Shown: positions 1-6,119, counted from the first letter of the stretch. The stretch: 10,193 bases of DNA from JBGTBQ01 sp041749275 (GCA_041749275.1 JBGTBQ010000323.1:1-10193), one strand, 5' to 3'. Numbers and translations are program-made. The notes: a model not told the origin generated them from the sequence alone.

Positions 1-6
1 TCTCGG

Positions 7-208
7 TTTAGAGCATGTCTAAAAAGCCCCGTGAGGGGCGAAATGTTTGTCGCTCGTCGGGTGCGCCGAGGTCTCCAAGCTCCGTGAGGAGCGGCATATA
101 AATGTCTGTCGCCCCTCCGGGGCTTGAAAGAGAAAGGGGGCGGCACGGGCTATAACCATTCCGCTCCTCACGGAGCTACGGCGCATGGCTTTGTAGACAC
201 GCTCTGAG
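7..208. repeat. REP/MITE-like palindromic element with terminal inverted repeats
   Basis: The two ends, 7-28 and 187-208, are inverted copies of each other matching at 18 of 22 positions. Inside are three copies of a short REP-like palindrome. Two are in plus orientation, near 26-40 (GCCCC-GTGA-GGGGC core) and 79-94 (GCTCC-GTGA-GGAGC core). One is inverted, near 161-176 (GCTCC-TCAC-GGAGC core). The first two are both followed by related text ending in ATGTTTGT or ATGTCTGT. A further small palindrome, GCCCC-TCC-GGGGC-like, lies near 110-124. Paired inverted REPs form REPIN-type elements, which are usually mobilised in trans by a RAYT transposase; none is encoded here. There is no credible gene inside. 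Seen in sequence: the inverted repeats and palindromes. Inferred: non-autonomous mobility. Confidence 0.7.
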
Positions 209-465
209 CAATGGACGACGCGGATGAGCCTCTTGACGGGCCTGATACTGTTGAAAGTATGGTCCACCTGCCGGGGCGCTTCAGCCACCGTCGGTGCGAT
301 TCCGATGCCATCAGGCCAAACCGAGAATTGCTGCGGTCATTCCTTTCGAACTTGGTTTATGATGTTAGGAAACAAAAGACGATAGCTAAAAATAGGTCGT
401 TACTCCGCCAACCAGCTTGCCCATTTCAGTATGAAGCCATTATTCTTTCTTCAGAGGGAAACGAC

Positions 466-705
466 ATGTATTTATATTCAGTGCACGCAATGCCGGGACA
501 GAAGGCTAAATTTGAAGGCGACCCTTCTGTTAAGTATCAGGTCAAACGGGTGAACACCGAAATAGCGGTTTCAAAAAAAGGGCGGTCTGAAATCATTAGA
601 ACCAACCTTGAATACGAAGATGCTATCAAGCTCACTAATGGCTTCAATGAGAAGGAAGGGAAGTCACAAGCCATGCGCGAGGAAGAATCTCGGCGGAAAG
701 AGTAG
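466..705 (+). CDS. Small hypothetical protein, 79 aa
   Basis: I do not recognise this protein. The frame stays open from 211, right at the edge of the palindromic element, but the first 85 codons read poorly. The ATG at 466 is preceded by a purine-rich AGAGGGAA (453-460), a reasonable ribosome binding site with about 5 nt spacing, so I choose it. The product is small, soluble and highly charged. It has likely beta strands over residues 1-45 and an amphipathic helix around 49-60 (the segment TNLEYEDAIKLTNGFN), then a Lys/Glu/Arg-rich tail. There is no signal peptide or membrane segment. Base composition is visibly more AT-rich than the transporter gene downstream, which suggests a separate origin. 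It could also be a decayed remnant: the long upstream extension of the same frame has no matching start signal. Confidence 0.5.
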   Translation: MYLYSVHAMPGQKAKFEGDPSVKYQVKRVNTEIAVSKKGRSEIIRTNLEYEDAIKLTNGFNEKEGKSQAMREEESRRKE

Positions 706-732
706 TTGGGGCAGTATCGAAAATAAAGAGCG

Positions 733-787
733 GTTTTCAGTTTTCGGTCACGACAAGCTTTGTGGCTGGAAATTGGAAACTGACAAC
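733..787. repeat. Imperfect inverted repeat between two small genes
   Basis: Positions 733-745 (GTTTTCAGTTTTC) and 775-787 are inverted copies matching at 11 of 13 positions, with a 29-nt spacer. It lies between the stop at 705 and the next gene at 799. There is no T-tract after it, so it is a poor intrinsic terminator. Sequences of this 'cagttttcag' type are common as degenerate intergenic repeats in several bacterial genomes, and this may simply be such debris. Confidence 0.35.
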
Positions 788-798
788 TCTCACATATT

Positions 799-1023
799 AT
801 GAGCAGACCAATCAGCATGCATGAAGCGCGAACCGCTCTTAACCGAGACCCCGAACTCCGGCAGTGGGCCGAGCAATGGCTCAAGCATAAAGAACGGGCC
901 GCACACCCGGAGATGAGCGACGCGGAGATTGATAAGCACTGGCTCTACGTCCGCCCCGAGAGGATGCACGAAGGGGCCATCGCGGCGGTGTCCGCGTATA
1001 GACAGCGCACCGAAGAGCCGTAG
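799..1023 (+). CDS. Small hypothetical protein, 74 aa
   Basis: I recognise no family. The predicted product is soluble and mostly helical, rich in Arg, Glu, His and Ala. A first helix runs about 7-36 (from MHEARTALNRD through the WAEQWLKHKERAAH stretch) and a second about 40-70. Two Trp residues fall in the first helix and one (HWLY) at 47-50. Codon choice is GC-rich like the neighbouring host genes, which favours a real gene over a random frame. The ATG at 799 has no clear Shine-Dalgarno sequence; an internal ATG at 817 is an alternative start. It ends only 34 bp from the convergent end of the transporter gene, with no evident terminator between. It could be a helix-turn-helix-sized or toxin/antitoxin-sized orphan, but nothing visible supports either. 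Confidence 0.5.
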   Translation: MSRPISMHEARTALNRDPELRQWAEQWLKHKERAAHPEMSDAEIDKHWLYVRPERMHEGAIAAVSAYRQRTEEP

Positions 1024-1057
1024 CCCCTCGTCGCCAGTAACATTCCCCCAACCACAC

Positions 1058-2275
1058 TTAGGCAGGCACGGCGTCTTCGGCGGGGTGGGCGGGGAGGCGA
1101 GCGAGGGCGGCGAAGACGCATACCGCGAGCGCGAGCGCGCACGCGACCATGACCACCATCGCGCGCGGCCCCACCGACTCGAACAGCCGCCCGGCGAGCC
1201 ACGGCAGGAGCATGCTTCCGGCGCTCGCACCGACGACGAGCCATCCCGCCACGCGACCCGTCAATTCCACGCGCCCGCTCGCCAGCGAAAACATCGAAGG
1301 GAAAATCGAAGCTACCGATAGTCCAAGCGCGACCGTGCCGACGGTGAACGCGGCGGGCGAGTCCGGGCGCGAGAGGATCAGCGCGAGGCTCAGGAAGCAA
1401 CCAATGAGATCCGCGACGACGAGCGCGCGTGCGCTGAATCTCGCGGCGAGCGGCACCGACACGAGACGGCCCAACGTGAACGCGCCCCAGAAGGCAGACG
1501 TGAGATAGGCCGCCGTCGCCTCATCGCCGAGCCGCAACGCGACCACGTAGGAATAGACCCACCCGCCGAAACTCACCTCCGCGCCGACATAGAGGAATAA
1601 AAAGATCGCCACGAGCGCGACCGTCCAACGGTCAACGCGCCGTCCCTTGGTTTTCACTTCTTCGGCGACGCGGGGCGGCGGACTCGGCAGCCACGCGAGC
1701 CATGCGGCGATGGGCACGATCAGGAGGGCGAGCGTCCAGTAGGTGAGCGCGAGGCCGTGGCCCAGCGGAAGGACGCGGGCGACCAGCAGCGGCGCCGTGA
1801 ACGCTCCGACGCCAAAAAAGAAATGCAGCCCGTTCATGTACGGGCCGACCCGTCGCCCGTGCGCGCGGACGAGCAGCGTGTTCGTTCCTACGTCGAGCAT
1901 CCCTTCGGCGGCGCCGAGCGCGGCCACGACGACGGCCAGCAGCCACAGACGCGGCACGAAGGGGATAAGCGCCATCGAGAGCGACATTAACGCGAGCATC
2001 GCGGCCAGCACGCGATGGCCCGGCGCGTGGTCGTAAAGACGCCCACCGCGCGTAGAGACGAGCAGGAACCCCATCGAGCGCGCGACAAAGAGCGAGCCGA
2101 CCTCGCCGAGGCTCGCGCCGGTCAGCGTCGCAAGGCTGGGCAGCGTCGGGCCGAACGAGCCGAGCGTCAGGCCCATCGCGGCGAGCGACGCGAAGTACGC
2201 GGCGGTGCGCGCCGCGCGCGAAGATTTCTCGCGCGCCTCATACTCCGTTTCAATGCTTGTGGTCGTTATGCTCAT
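1058..2275 (-). CDS. MFS transporter, FHS (fucose/glucose permease-like) type
   Basis: Integral inner-membrane secondary transporter of the major facilitator superfamily, 405 aa, a normal length with about 12 hydrophobic spans. The N-terminal half shows span 1 at about 24-45, the loop 2/3 signature region STRGGRLYD (74-82), and GAAEGMLDVGTNT (121-133), a pattern typical of the FHS family. The central cytoplasmic loop is charged (about 198-216, EEVKTKGRRVDR). The second half opens with YVGAEVSFGGWVYSYV (229-244), whose acidic residue in span 7 is characteristic of FHS and NaGLT-type sugar transporters. The substrate is unknown; a sugar is the family's default guess. The ATG at 2275 is chosen over one at 2329 because the 18 extra residues are polar and derive from repeat-like text. 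It diverges from the gene at 2379 and converges with the one ending at 1023, so it is probably monocistronic. Confidence 0.9.
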   Translation of the reverse strand: MSITTTSIETEYEAREKSSRAARTAAYFASLAAMGLTLGSFGPTLPSLATLTGASLGEVGSLFVARSMGFLLVSTRGGRLYDHAPGHRVLAAMLALMSLSMALIPFVPRLWLLAVVVAALGAAEGMLDVGTNTLLVRAHGRRVGPYMNGLHFFFGVGAFTAPLLVARVLPLGHGLALTYWTLALLIVPIAAWLAWLPSPPPRVAEEVKTKGRRVDRWTVALVAIFLFLYVGAEVSFGGWVYSYVVALRLGDEATAAYLTSAFWGAFTLGRLVSVPLAARFSARALVVADLIGCFLSLALILSRPDSPAAFTVGTVALGLSVASIFPSMFSLASGRVELTGRVAGWLVVGASAGSMLLPWLAGRLFESVGPRAMVVMVACALALAVCVFAALARLPAHPAEDAVPA

Positions 2276-2378
2276 CCTTGAGTCTCGCTTCCGCGAGCGA
2301 CAATAGAACCACAAAGATGCGAAGGGCACAAAGTAGCAAAATATTAGCTACCTTTTTATTGGTAGAGTGTCGTTTACA
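2276..2378. other. Divergent intergenic region with small hairpins
   Basis: This 103-bp gap separates two divergent genes and must hold both promoters if both are transcribed; I find no convincing -35/-10 pair for either. It contains a CTCGC-TTCC-GCGAG hairpin (2284-2297), which lies in the leader of the transporter mRNA. A second small palindrome, GTAGC/GCTAC (2333-2337 with 2347-2351), is followed by CTTTTTATT. The text around 2308-2332 (ccacaaagatgcgaagggca) resembles a degenerate repeat found widely between bacterial genes, hinting that sequence was inserted or decayed here. Confidence 0.5.
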
Positions 2379-3338
2379 ATGTTCAACAGAGAAGTGAATA
2401 TCTGCTCTCAGCAATTGGTGGCGGAGAATAAAGCTTTACCGGGCAACTGTGAGGTAGTATGCTCCGACGCCGTGGCGAGAACAGGCGAAAAGTATGCTTT
2501 GCGCGAAGACTTAGAGAACAGCCTTCGCCGTATTGATGACACGGCGAGGGCTGTTGAAAAGCTCGACTCCAAACTCAACGCTGAATTGAAAGATGTCAGT
2601 AAAGAGCTAGAGTCCAAGCCCAAATCTTTGACAATGCTGTCGCTCGCTGGGATGGTATGTACTTTATGGCTTGGCGTGATGGCTTGGATTTTGTTCTTTT
2701 ATATTCCATCCGCCATTGACGCGAAAGTGAACGCTCTCGACGCGAAGTCTACGAAATCACTGGGCGAGACAAACGAAAGGGTGAGTAAAACCGAATCCAA
2801 ACTCGATACACTGTTTGACGTGCTCCTTAAAGAGACCACGAAGGGCAAACCCGAAGAAGTTAAGGCAAAGCTGACTGTCGCTAAGAATCTTCTAAGTGAG
2901 GCTGAGAACAGAGATATTACATTGGATTTGCCGCTCATTAAAGAGGGTGGCTTGGAACTTGTTAAGTATGAATCTCCGATGCCTGAGCTAACCCTTGCGG
3001 TTTGGGACACTGTGACTCAATTCATCAATTATCGCTCTTTCTTGAATCAAAAATTATTTCCTGTCATTGAGAAGGGACAGGGTGAACCTCTTGCACTTCC
3101 CGAACGTGGACTAGCTAAGGTAAGCAACCTCACGATTCTGGGTGCGACGCAGGGTGTAGACCACGGCGATTTGGAGAACCTTACCTTCATCCGTTGCACG
3201 ATCATATACAAGGGCGGAGAAATGCGTCTTAAGAACGTGCGCTTTCAGGATTGTCAATTTCGGATAGAGCAGAATGCGAATGGGAAGAAATTTGCCGAAG
3301 CCGTGCTTCTCTCTGAAACACCGACGGAAGTTTTCTAG
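2379..3338 (+). CDS. Single-span membrane protein with coiled coils and C-terminal beta motif, 319 aa
   Basis: No named family recognised. Residues 1-35 form a small Cys-containing N-terminus (three Cys). About 37-80 is a heptad-like coiled coil (EDLENSLRRIDDTA and on). About 84-110 is one strongly hydrophobic span (from LTMLSLAGMVCTLW to ILFFYIP). About 114-150 is a second charged coiled coil. About 150-240 is a mixed helical domain. About 246-319 is a compact beta-rich end with two repeated strands, LENLTFIRCTIIY and LKNVRFQDCQFRI, joined by KGGEMR, then a helix (KKFAEAVLL). The repeated N-x-x-F-x-x-C pattern looks like turns of a short beta-solenoid or pentapeptide-like fold. The ATG at 2379 has GGTAGAG (2361-2367) about 11 nt upstream; a GTG at 2367 is in frame but too close to that site. 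AT-richer than neighbours, so possibly acquired. Function unknown; a membrane-anchored sensor or scaffold would fit. Confidence 0.75.
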   Translation: MFNREVNICSQQLVAENKALPGNCEVVCSDAVARTGEKYALREDLENSLRRIDDTARAVEKLDSKLNAELKDVSKELESKPKSLTMLSLAGMVCTLWLGVMAWILFFYIPSAIDAKVNALDAKSTKSLGETNERVSKTESKLDTLFDVLLKETTKGKPEEVKAKLTVAKNLLSEAENRDITLDLPLIKEGGLELVKYESPMPELTLAVWDTVTQFINYRSFLNQKLFPVIEKGQGEPLALPERGLAKVSNLTILGATQGVDHGDLENLTFIRCTIIYKGGEMRLKNVRFQDCQFRIEQNANGKKFAEAVLLSETPTEVF

Positions 3339-3612
3339 GTCGCTGGTTCCCTTAGTCAGTTCTATTGCGTTATGCGCGTCTCACAGGAATATATTTAGAC
3401 GTGCTGGTTGATGACGAGTTAGATTTGCCCGCCAAGCCAAAGCATACCCGGCGATAATAAAAACCCGTCCCGCGTCGCGCCTGTTTTGCAGCGACAGGCG
3501 CGACGCGGGACGGGAAAGCCGTTTCGTTTTGCAGCTCGTTAAGGTCGGACGCCCGCGACGTTGAGCCGCTAGCCGCCCGCGCGCGTGATTTTCGCTTCCA
3601 CGGCAGAGCGGC
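3339..3612. other. Intergenic region between the membrane-protein gene and selC
   Basis: No credible gene. The left part (3339-3453) is moderately AT-rich and contains no start with a plausible reading frame. The middle is taken by the strong hairpin at 3464-3514. The right part (3515-3612) is GC-rich and leads into the selC promoter. The minus-strand frame across 3381-3659 is open but Arg/Ala-rich, with no coding character. Confidence 0.5.
3454..3514 (-). terminator. Rho-independent terminator, minus-strand orientation
   Basis: A perfect 21-bp stem (3464-3484 pairing with 3494-3514) with a 9-nt loop (3485-3493). On the minus strand it is followed at once by TTTTTATTAT (complement of 3454-3463), the classic intrinsic terminator layout. 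On the plus strand the trailing text is AAAGCCGTTTCG, a poor tract, so it would stop plus-strand transcription from the 2379-3338 gene only weakly. No minus-strand gene is visible upstream of it, which leaves its customer unexplained; it could equally be a palindromic insertion. Confidence 0.6.
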
Positions 3613-3642
3613 TTGACAGGCGGACTACGCGCCGCGTAGGGT
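3613..3642 (+). promoter_or_regulatory. Probable sigma-70-type promoter of selC
   Basis: TTGACA (3613-3618, a consensus -35) and TAGGGT (3637-3642, -10-like) are separated by 18 bp. Transcription would start near 3649, about 20 nt before the mature tRNA, a normal leader for a monocistronic tRNA. The -10 is weak at two positions. Confidence 0.5.
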
Positions 3643-3668
3643 GTGCTCCGTCCTCGCACTTCTCACGC

Positions 3669-3767
3669 GGAGGCGCATCTGTTCTGGTGAACGGCGCGGT
3701 CTTCAAAACCGTCAGCGCGCCTGTGAGAGCAGGCGCGGGTGGGTTCGATTCCCACACGCCTCCGCCA
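3669..3767 (+). tRNA. selC: tRNA-Sec (anticodon UCA)
   Basis: Selenocysteine tRNA, which reads UGA as Sec when delivered by SelB. The acceptor stem GGAGGCG (3669-3675) pairs with CGCCTCC (3757-3763). A discriminator G (3764) and an encoded CCA (3765-3767) follow. The D stem has 6 bp (3679-3684 with 3689-3694) and a 4-nt TGGT loop, both Sec-specific traits. The anticodon arm is 3696-3712 with loop CTTCAAA and anticodon TCA at 3703-3705. The long variable arm has an 8-bp stem (3716-3723 with 3730-3737). The T arm is 3739-3755 with loop TTCGATT. Bacterial tRNA-Sec usually has an 8+5 acceptor/T arrangement; here the T stem is 5 bp, but the eighth acceptor pair is C3676 opposite A3756, a mismatch. 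Its presence implies that SelA, SelB and SelD are encoded elsewhere. Confidence 0.95.
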
Positions 3768-3782
3768 AAAAGCATGGATGAA

Positions 3783-3860
3783 GGATGAAGGCGGAGGGAT
3801 GAATTGAGAAATTCATCTTTCGCTTCGACTTTTTCATCCTGCATCCTTCCGCCTGCATCC
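3783..3860. repeat. Imperfect inverted repeat between selC and dprA, possible selC terminator
   Basis: Arms 3783-3803 and 3840-3860 match at 18 of 21 positions as inverted copies and are built from GGATG(A/C)AGG-like units. Overlapping the left arm is a perfect 8-bp hairpin, GATGAATT-GAGA-AATTCATC (3798-3817), followed by TTT, which could end selC transcription. A CTTTTT run sits at 3829-3834. The element fills most of the 101-bp gap and reaches to 8 nt before the dprA start codon. GGATGAAGG-type repeats are common intergenic debris in some bacteria, so it may be a degenerate mobile repeat rather than a dedicated terminator. Confidence 0.6.
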
Positions 3861-3868
3861 TTACACTT

Positions 3869-4993
3869 ATGCGCGATTGGATAGCCTTAAACATGACGCC
3901 GGGCGTGGGGCCGCGCGCGGCGGCGAAGCTGTTGGAACGCTTCGGGTCGGCGGAGGGCGTGTTCAGCGCGCTGCGTTCGGAGTTAGAGCGCCTGCGGCTA
4001 CGGCCCGAAGCGGTCGAGAGCATCGCGCTCAAAGACCGGCACGCGGAGGCGACGCGCGAGCTTGAGCGCCTGCGCGAGATCGAGGGCGCGGATGTGCTCG
4101 TGCTGGATGACGGGAGCTACCCGTCGCTGCTGCGCGAGATTCCAGACCCGCCGATCACGCTCTACGTGCGCGGCGCGTGGGCGACGTGTCTCGATGCGCC
4201 GTGCGTGGCATTGGTCGGCTCGCGGCGTTGCTCGACCTACGGGCAGAACGTGGCCGCGTCGCTCGCGCGCGAACTGGCCGCGCGCGGCATAACGGTTGTA
4301 TCCGGACTCGCGCGCGGGATTGACGCGGCGGCGCATCGCGGCGCGCTCGAAGCCGGCGGGCGCACCGTCGGAGTGCTGGGGACAGGGATTGACGAAGTTT
4401 ATCCCCGCGACCACAAGAAACTCGTTGCCGAGATGCTTGAGCAGGGCGGCGCGCTCGTTTCGCAATTCCCACTCGGTACGCCGCCCGTCCCCGAAAACTT
4501 TCCGTACCGCAATCGCATCATCAGCGGTCTGAGTTTGGGTGTCGTCGTGGTCGAGGCGTCGGAGAAGTCCGGCTCGCTCATCACCGCGCGGCTGGCGATG
4601 GAACAGAACCGCGAAGTCTACGCCGTGCCCGGCAACATCACCTCGCGCAACTCCTTCGGCACCAACTATCTCATCAAGGGCGCGGGCGCAAAACTCGTCC
4701 AGCAGTGGCAGGATGTCGCCGCCGAATTCCCGCCCGACATCGCCGCAATGTTGCTGCCGCCGGAACCGAAGAAGTCGAAAGGTAAAGGTGCAGGCACGGC
4801 CCTGCCCACGGACATCTCGGAGCACGGGCGCGCGGTCTTCCGTTTCATCCCGATGGACGAACCCGCGCACATTGACGCGCTCGCCGAGTCGAGCGGGCTG
4901 ACGGTGCCGGAACTTTCGAGCGCGCTGTTGGAACTTGAGATGCGCGAGTTGATTCGGCAACTGCCGGGCAAGTGTTTCGTCAGAAAGTTGTAG
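3869..4993 (+). CDS. dprA: DNA processing protein DprA (Smf)
   Basis: Cytoplasmic single-strand DNA-binding protein of natural transformation. In the family it protects incoming DNA and loads RecA. The product is 374 aa, normal for DprA. An N-terminal helix-hairpin-helix/SAM-like region (1-70) contains LNMTPGVGPRAA. The Rossmann-like core (about 75-285) shows GSRR (117-120), SGLARGIDAAAH (145-156), GTGIDEVYPRDH (171-182), PYRNRIISGLS (212-222), ASEKSGSLITA (230-240) and AVPGNI (252-257). A C-terminal winged-helix DML1-like domain (about 315-374) follows a Lys-rich linker (300-307). The ATG at 3869 gives the family-typical N-terminus, but no Shine-Dalgarno is visible and the leader is occupied by an inverted repeat. 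It sits directly downstream of selC on the same strand, but most likely has its own transcript. Confidence 0.97.
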   Translation: MRDWIALNMTPGVGPRAAAKLLERFGSAEGVFSALRSELERLRLRPEAVESIALKDRHAEATRELERLREIEGADVLVLDDGSYPSLLREIPDPPITLYVRGAWATCLDAPCVALVGSRRCSTYGQNVAASLARELAARGITVVSGLARGIDAAAHRGALEAGGRTVGVLGTGIDEVYPRDHKKLVAEMLEQGGALVSQFPLGTPPVPENFPYRNRIISGLSLGVVVVEASEKSGSLITARLAMEQNREVYAVPGNITSRNSFGTNYLIKGAGAKLVQQWQDVAAEFPPDIAAMLLPPEPKKSKGKGAGTALPTDISEHGRAVFRFIPMDEPAHIDALAESSGLTVPELSSALLELEMRELIRQLPGKCFVRKL

Positions 4994-5001
4994 GGGTGTC
5001 A

Positions 5002-5040
5002 GCGCGCGGATGCCTCCGGGCGAAGGAGGCCACCGCGCGC
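5002..5040 (+). terminator. Hairpin after dprA, possible terminator without T-tract
   Basis: GCGCGCGG (5002-5009) pairs with CCGCGCGC (5033-5040). After two mismatches GCCTCC (5012-5017) pairs with GGAGGC (5025-5030) around the loop GGGCGAA. It starts 8 bp past the dprA stop. The stem is very stable, but no T-run follows (CGGTCGCC), so it could act as a 3'-end stabiliser or a U-less terminator, and could work in either direction. Confidence 0.4.
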
Positions 5041-5385
5041 CGGTCGCCTGAAGGCCAGACCCTCTCAGCGCCGCCTCGCCATCCATCCAATCGGAAAATA
5101 TCCATTGGCGATTTCATTATTTTCACGCGCGTCAAATTTTCTGAAAGAAGGTGCGGTCGGGCGGTGTTAAGGTAAGAGTGTGCGCGCAGCACCATCTCGC
5201 GTTTTTACTCGACGGCGACGCTGCTCCATAGCGGCGAGGCGCTCGGCGGCGGCGGCGACCTCGGCGTTGATGTCGAAGGGATGCGCGTCCACGTGAGAGC
5301 TTGGCTCTACCAGTCGTAGCGCTGGCGTCGTCTGCCGTCAGTCGTAGAGTTGACACCCCAACCAACACCAAGTGAGGTCTACAAT
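5041..5385. other. Intergenic region upstream of the dioxygenase gene
   Basis: Contains an AT-rich island (about 5094-5150, aaaatatccattggcgattt and on) that could hold a promoter, although I cannot pick a convincing pair of hexamers. It also contains a candidate small minus-strand ORF (5167-5292), listed separately. The ribosome binding site of the next gene, AGTGAGG (5371-5377), is at the right end. Confidence 0.4.
5167..5292 (-). CDS. Candidate tiny ORF or gene fragment, 41 aa
   Basis: From a GTG at 5292 the minus strand reads a 41-codon frame that ends in TAA. It includes HPFDINAEVAAAAERLAAME followed by a basic RRRRVK segment. Codon choice (gcc, gag, cgc, ctc) matches the host's coding style and the peptide looks like an amphipathic Ala/Glu helix with a basic tail, unlike the Arg-rich noise of shadow frames. 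Against it: there is no ribosome binding site, the start is GTG, and the frame extends upstream only to a TGA at 5338-5340. It may be the C-terminal remnant of a lost gene. Low confidence. Confidence 0.25.
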   Translation of the reverse strand: MDAHPFDINAEVAAAAERLAAMEQRRRRVKTRDGAARTLLP

Positions 5386-6105
5386 ATGAATTCCAAACGT
5401 CGAGAGTTTTTACAGCAGGCGGGCATCGGGCTGGCCGCGGTCGGCGCTGCCGGACTCGTCTTGCGGGCGGACGCGCTTCCCACTCTGTCTGCTTCTTCAG
5501 CGGAGGGTGAAGCCCAACGCGTGCTGATTCAGATGGGGCCGCCTGCGAAAGATTTGGCGACGGCGACGAGCGAGTTGAAAAAGGTGACGCCGGTCTCATT
5601 TGGGCCGTGGTACAAACAGGGCGCGCCGTTTCGCGGCAAGCTCTGTCCGCCGGGCGAGCCGGGCATGACATTCGTCCTGACGGGCCGCGTCTGGGCGTTC
5701 GACACCAAGCGCCCGCTGCCGGGCACGGTGCTCGATATCTGGCACGTGGACATGCGGGAGAAGTATTCAAACGGCGTCAGCGATTTCAGAAACCGTGGGC
5801 GACTGGTCTCTTCGGAGGCGGGTTTATACGAAGTCGAAAGCATTCGCCCGATCCCATATCGCCCTAACCCATCGGGCGCGCCGGAATTTTGGCGTTGCGC
5901 GCACTTTCATCTGCTCGCGGTCTGCCCCGGCTACAAGCCTCTGGTGACGGAAATCCATTTTAAAGATGACCCCAAAAAGAACGACCAGATGTACCGCCCC
6001 GAAAACGCCATCGCGGTAGAGCAGCACACGTCGAACGGCAAGACCTTCGAGACGGGCGTCTTCGACATCGTGCTGGAACGCGAAGCCGGGGCAACAGGCA
6101 ACTGA
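5386..6105 (+). CDS. Tat-exported intradiol ring-cleavage dioxygenase
   Basis: Non-haem Fe(III) dioxygenase-like protein of the catechol 1,2-/protocatechuate 3,4-dioxygenase fold, 239 aa. Family enzymes open catecholic rings between the two hydroxyls. The N-terminus carries a twin-arginine signal (KRREFLQ, 4-10, then a hydrophobic stretch about 12-27), so it should be exported folded. The core shows GRVWAFDTKRPLPGTVLDIWHVD (100-122 by position), YSNG (127-130), IRPIPYRP (153-160) and the CAHFHLL motif (171-177). Expected iron ligands are Y127, Y158, H173 and H175, all present. The ATG at 5386 has AGTGAGG 8 nt upstream; an in-frame TTG at 5350 has none. It stands alone, with no muconate cycloisomerase, regulator or transporter nearby, so its natural substrate (for example humic, lignin-derived or siderophore catechols) is a guess. 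Confidence 0.93.
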   Translation: MNSKRREFLQQAGIGLAAVGAAGLVLRADALPTLSASSAEGEAQRVLIQMGPPAKDLATATSELKKVTPVSFGPWYKQGAPFRGKLCPPGEPGMTFVLTGRVWAFDTKRPLPGTVLDIWHVDMREKYSNGVSDFRNRGRLVSSEAGLYEVESIRPIPYRPNPSGAPEFWRCAHFHLLAVCPGYKPLVTEIHFKDDPKKNDQMYRPENAIAVEQHTSNGKTFETGVFDIVLEREAGATGN

Positions 6106-6119
6106 CAGCACCACCTCGG

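Noticed and set aside
19..288. Minus-strand 89-codon frame over the palindromic element
   Set aside because: Its sequence is dictated by the REP palindromes; no start signal or recognisable protein.
2276..2329. Longer start for the MFS transporter
   Set aside because: The 18 additional residues are polar, come from repeat-like DNA, and do not fit an MFS N-terminus; the ATG at 2275 is better.
3739..3767. selC 3' end as an attachment site for an integrated island
   Set aside because: I find no second copy of the T-arm/acceptor sequence in the window and no integrase gene.
5350..5385. TTGACA and TACAAT just before the dioxygenase start, resembling a promoter
   Set aside because: The hexamers are 24 bp apart, far from the usual 16-18, and the second abuts the start codon, leaving no leader for the AGTGAGG site.
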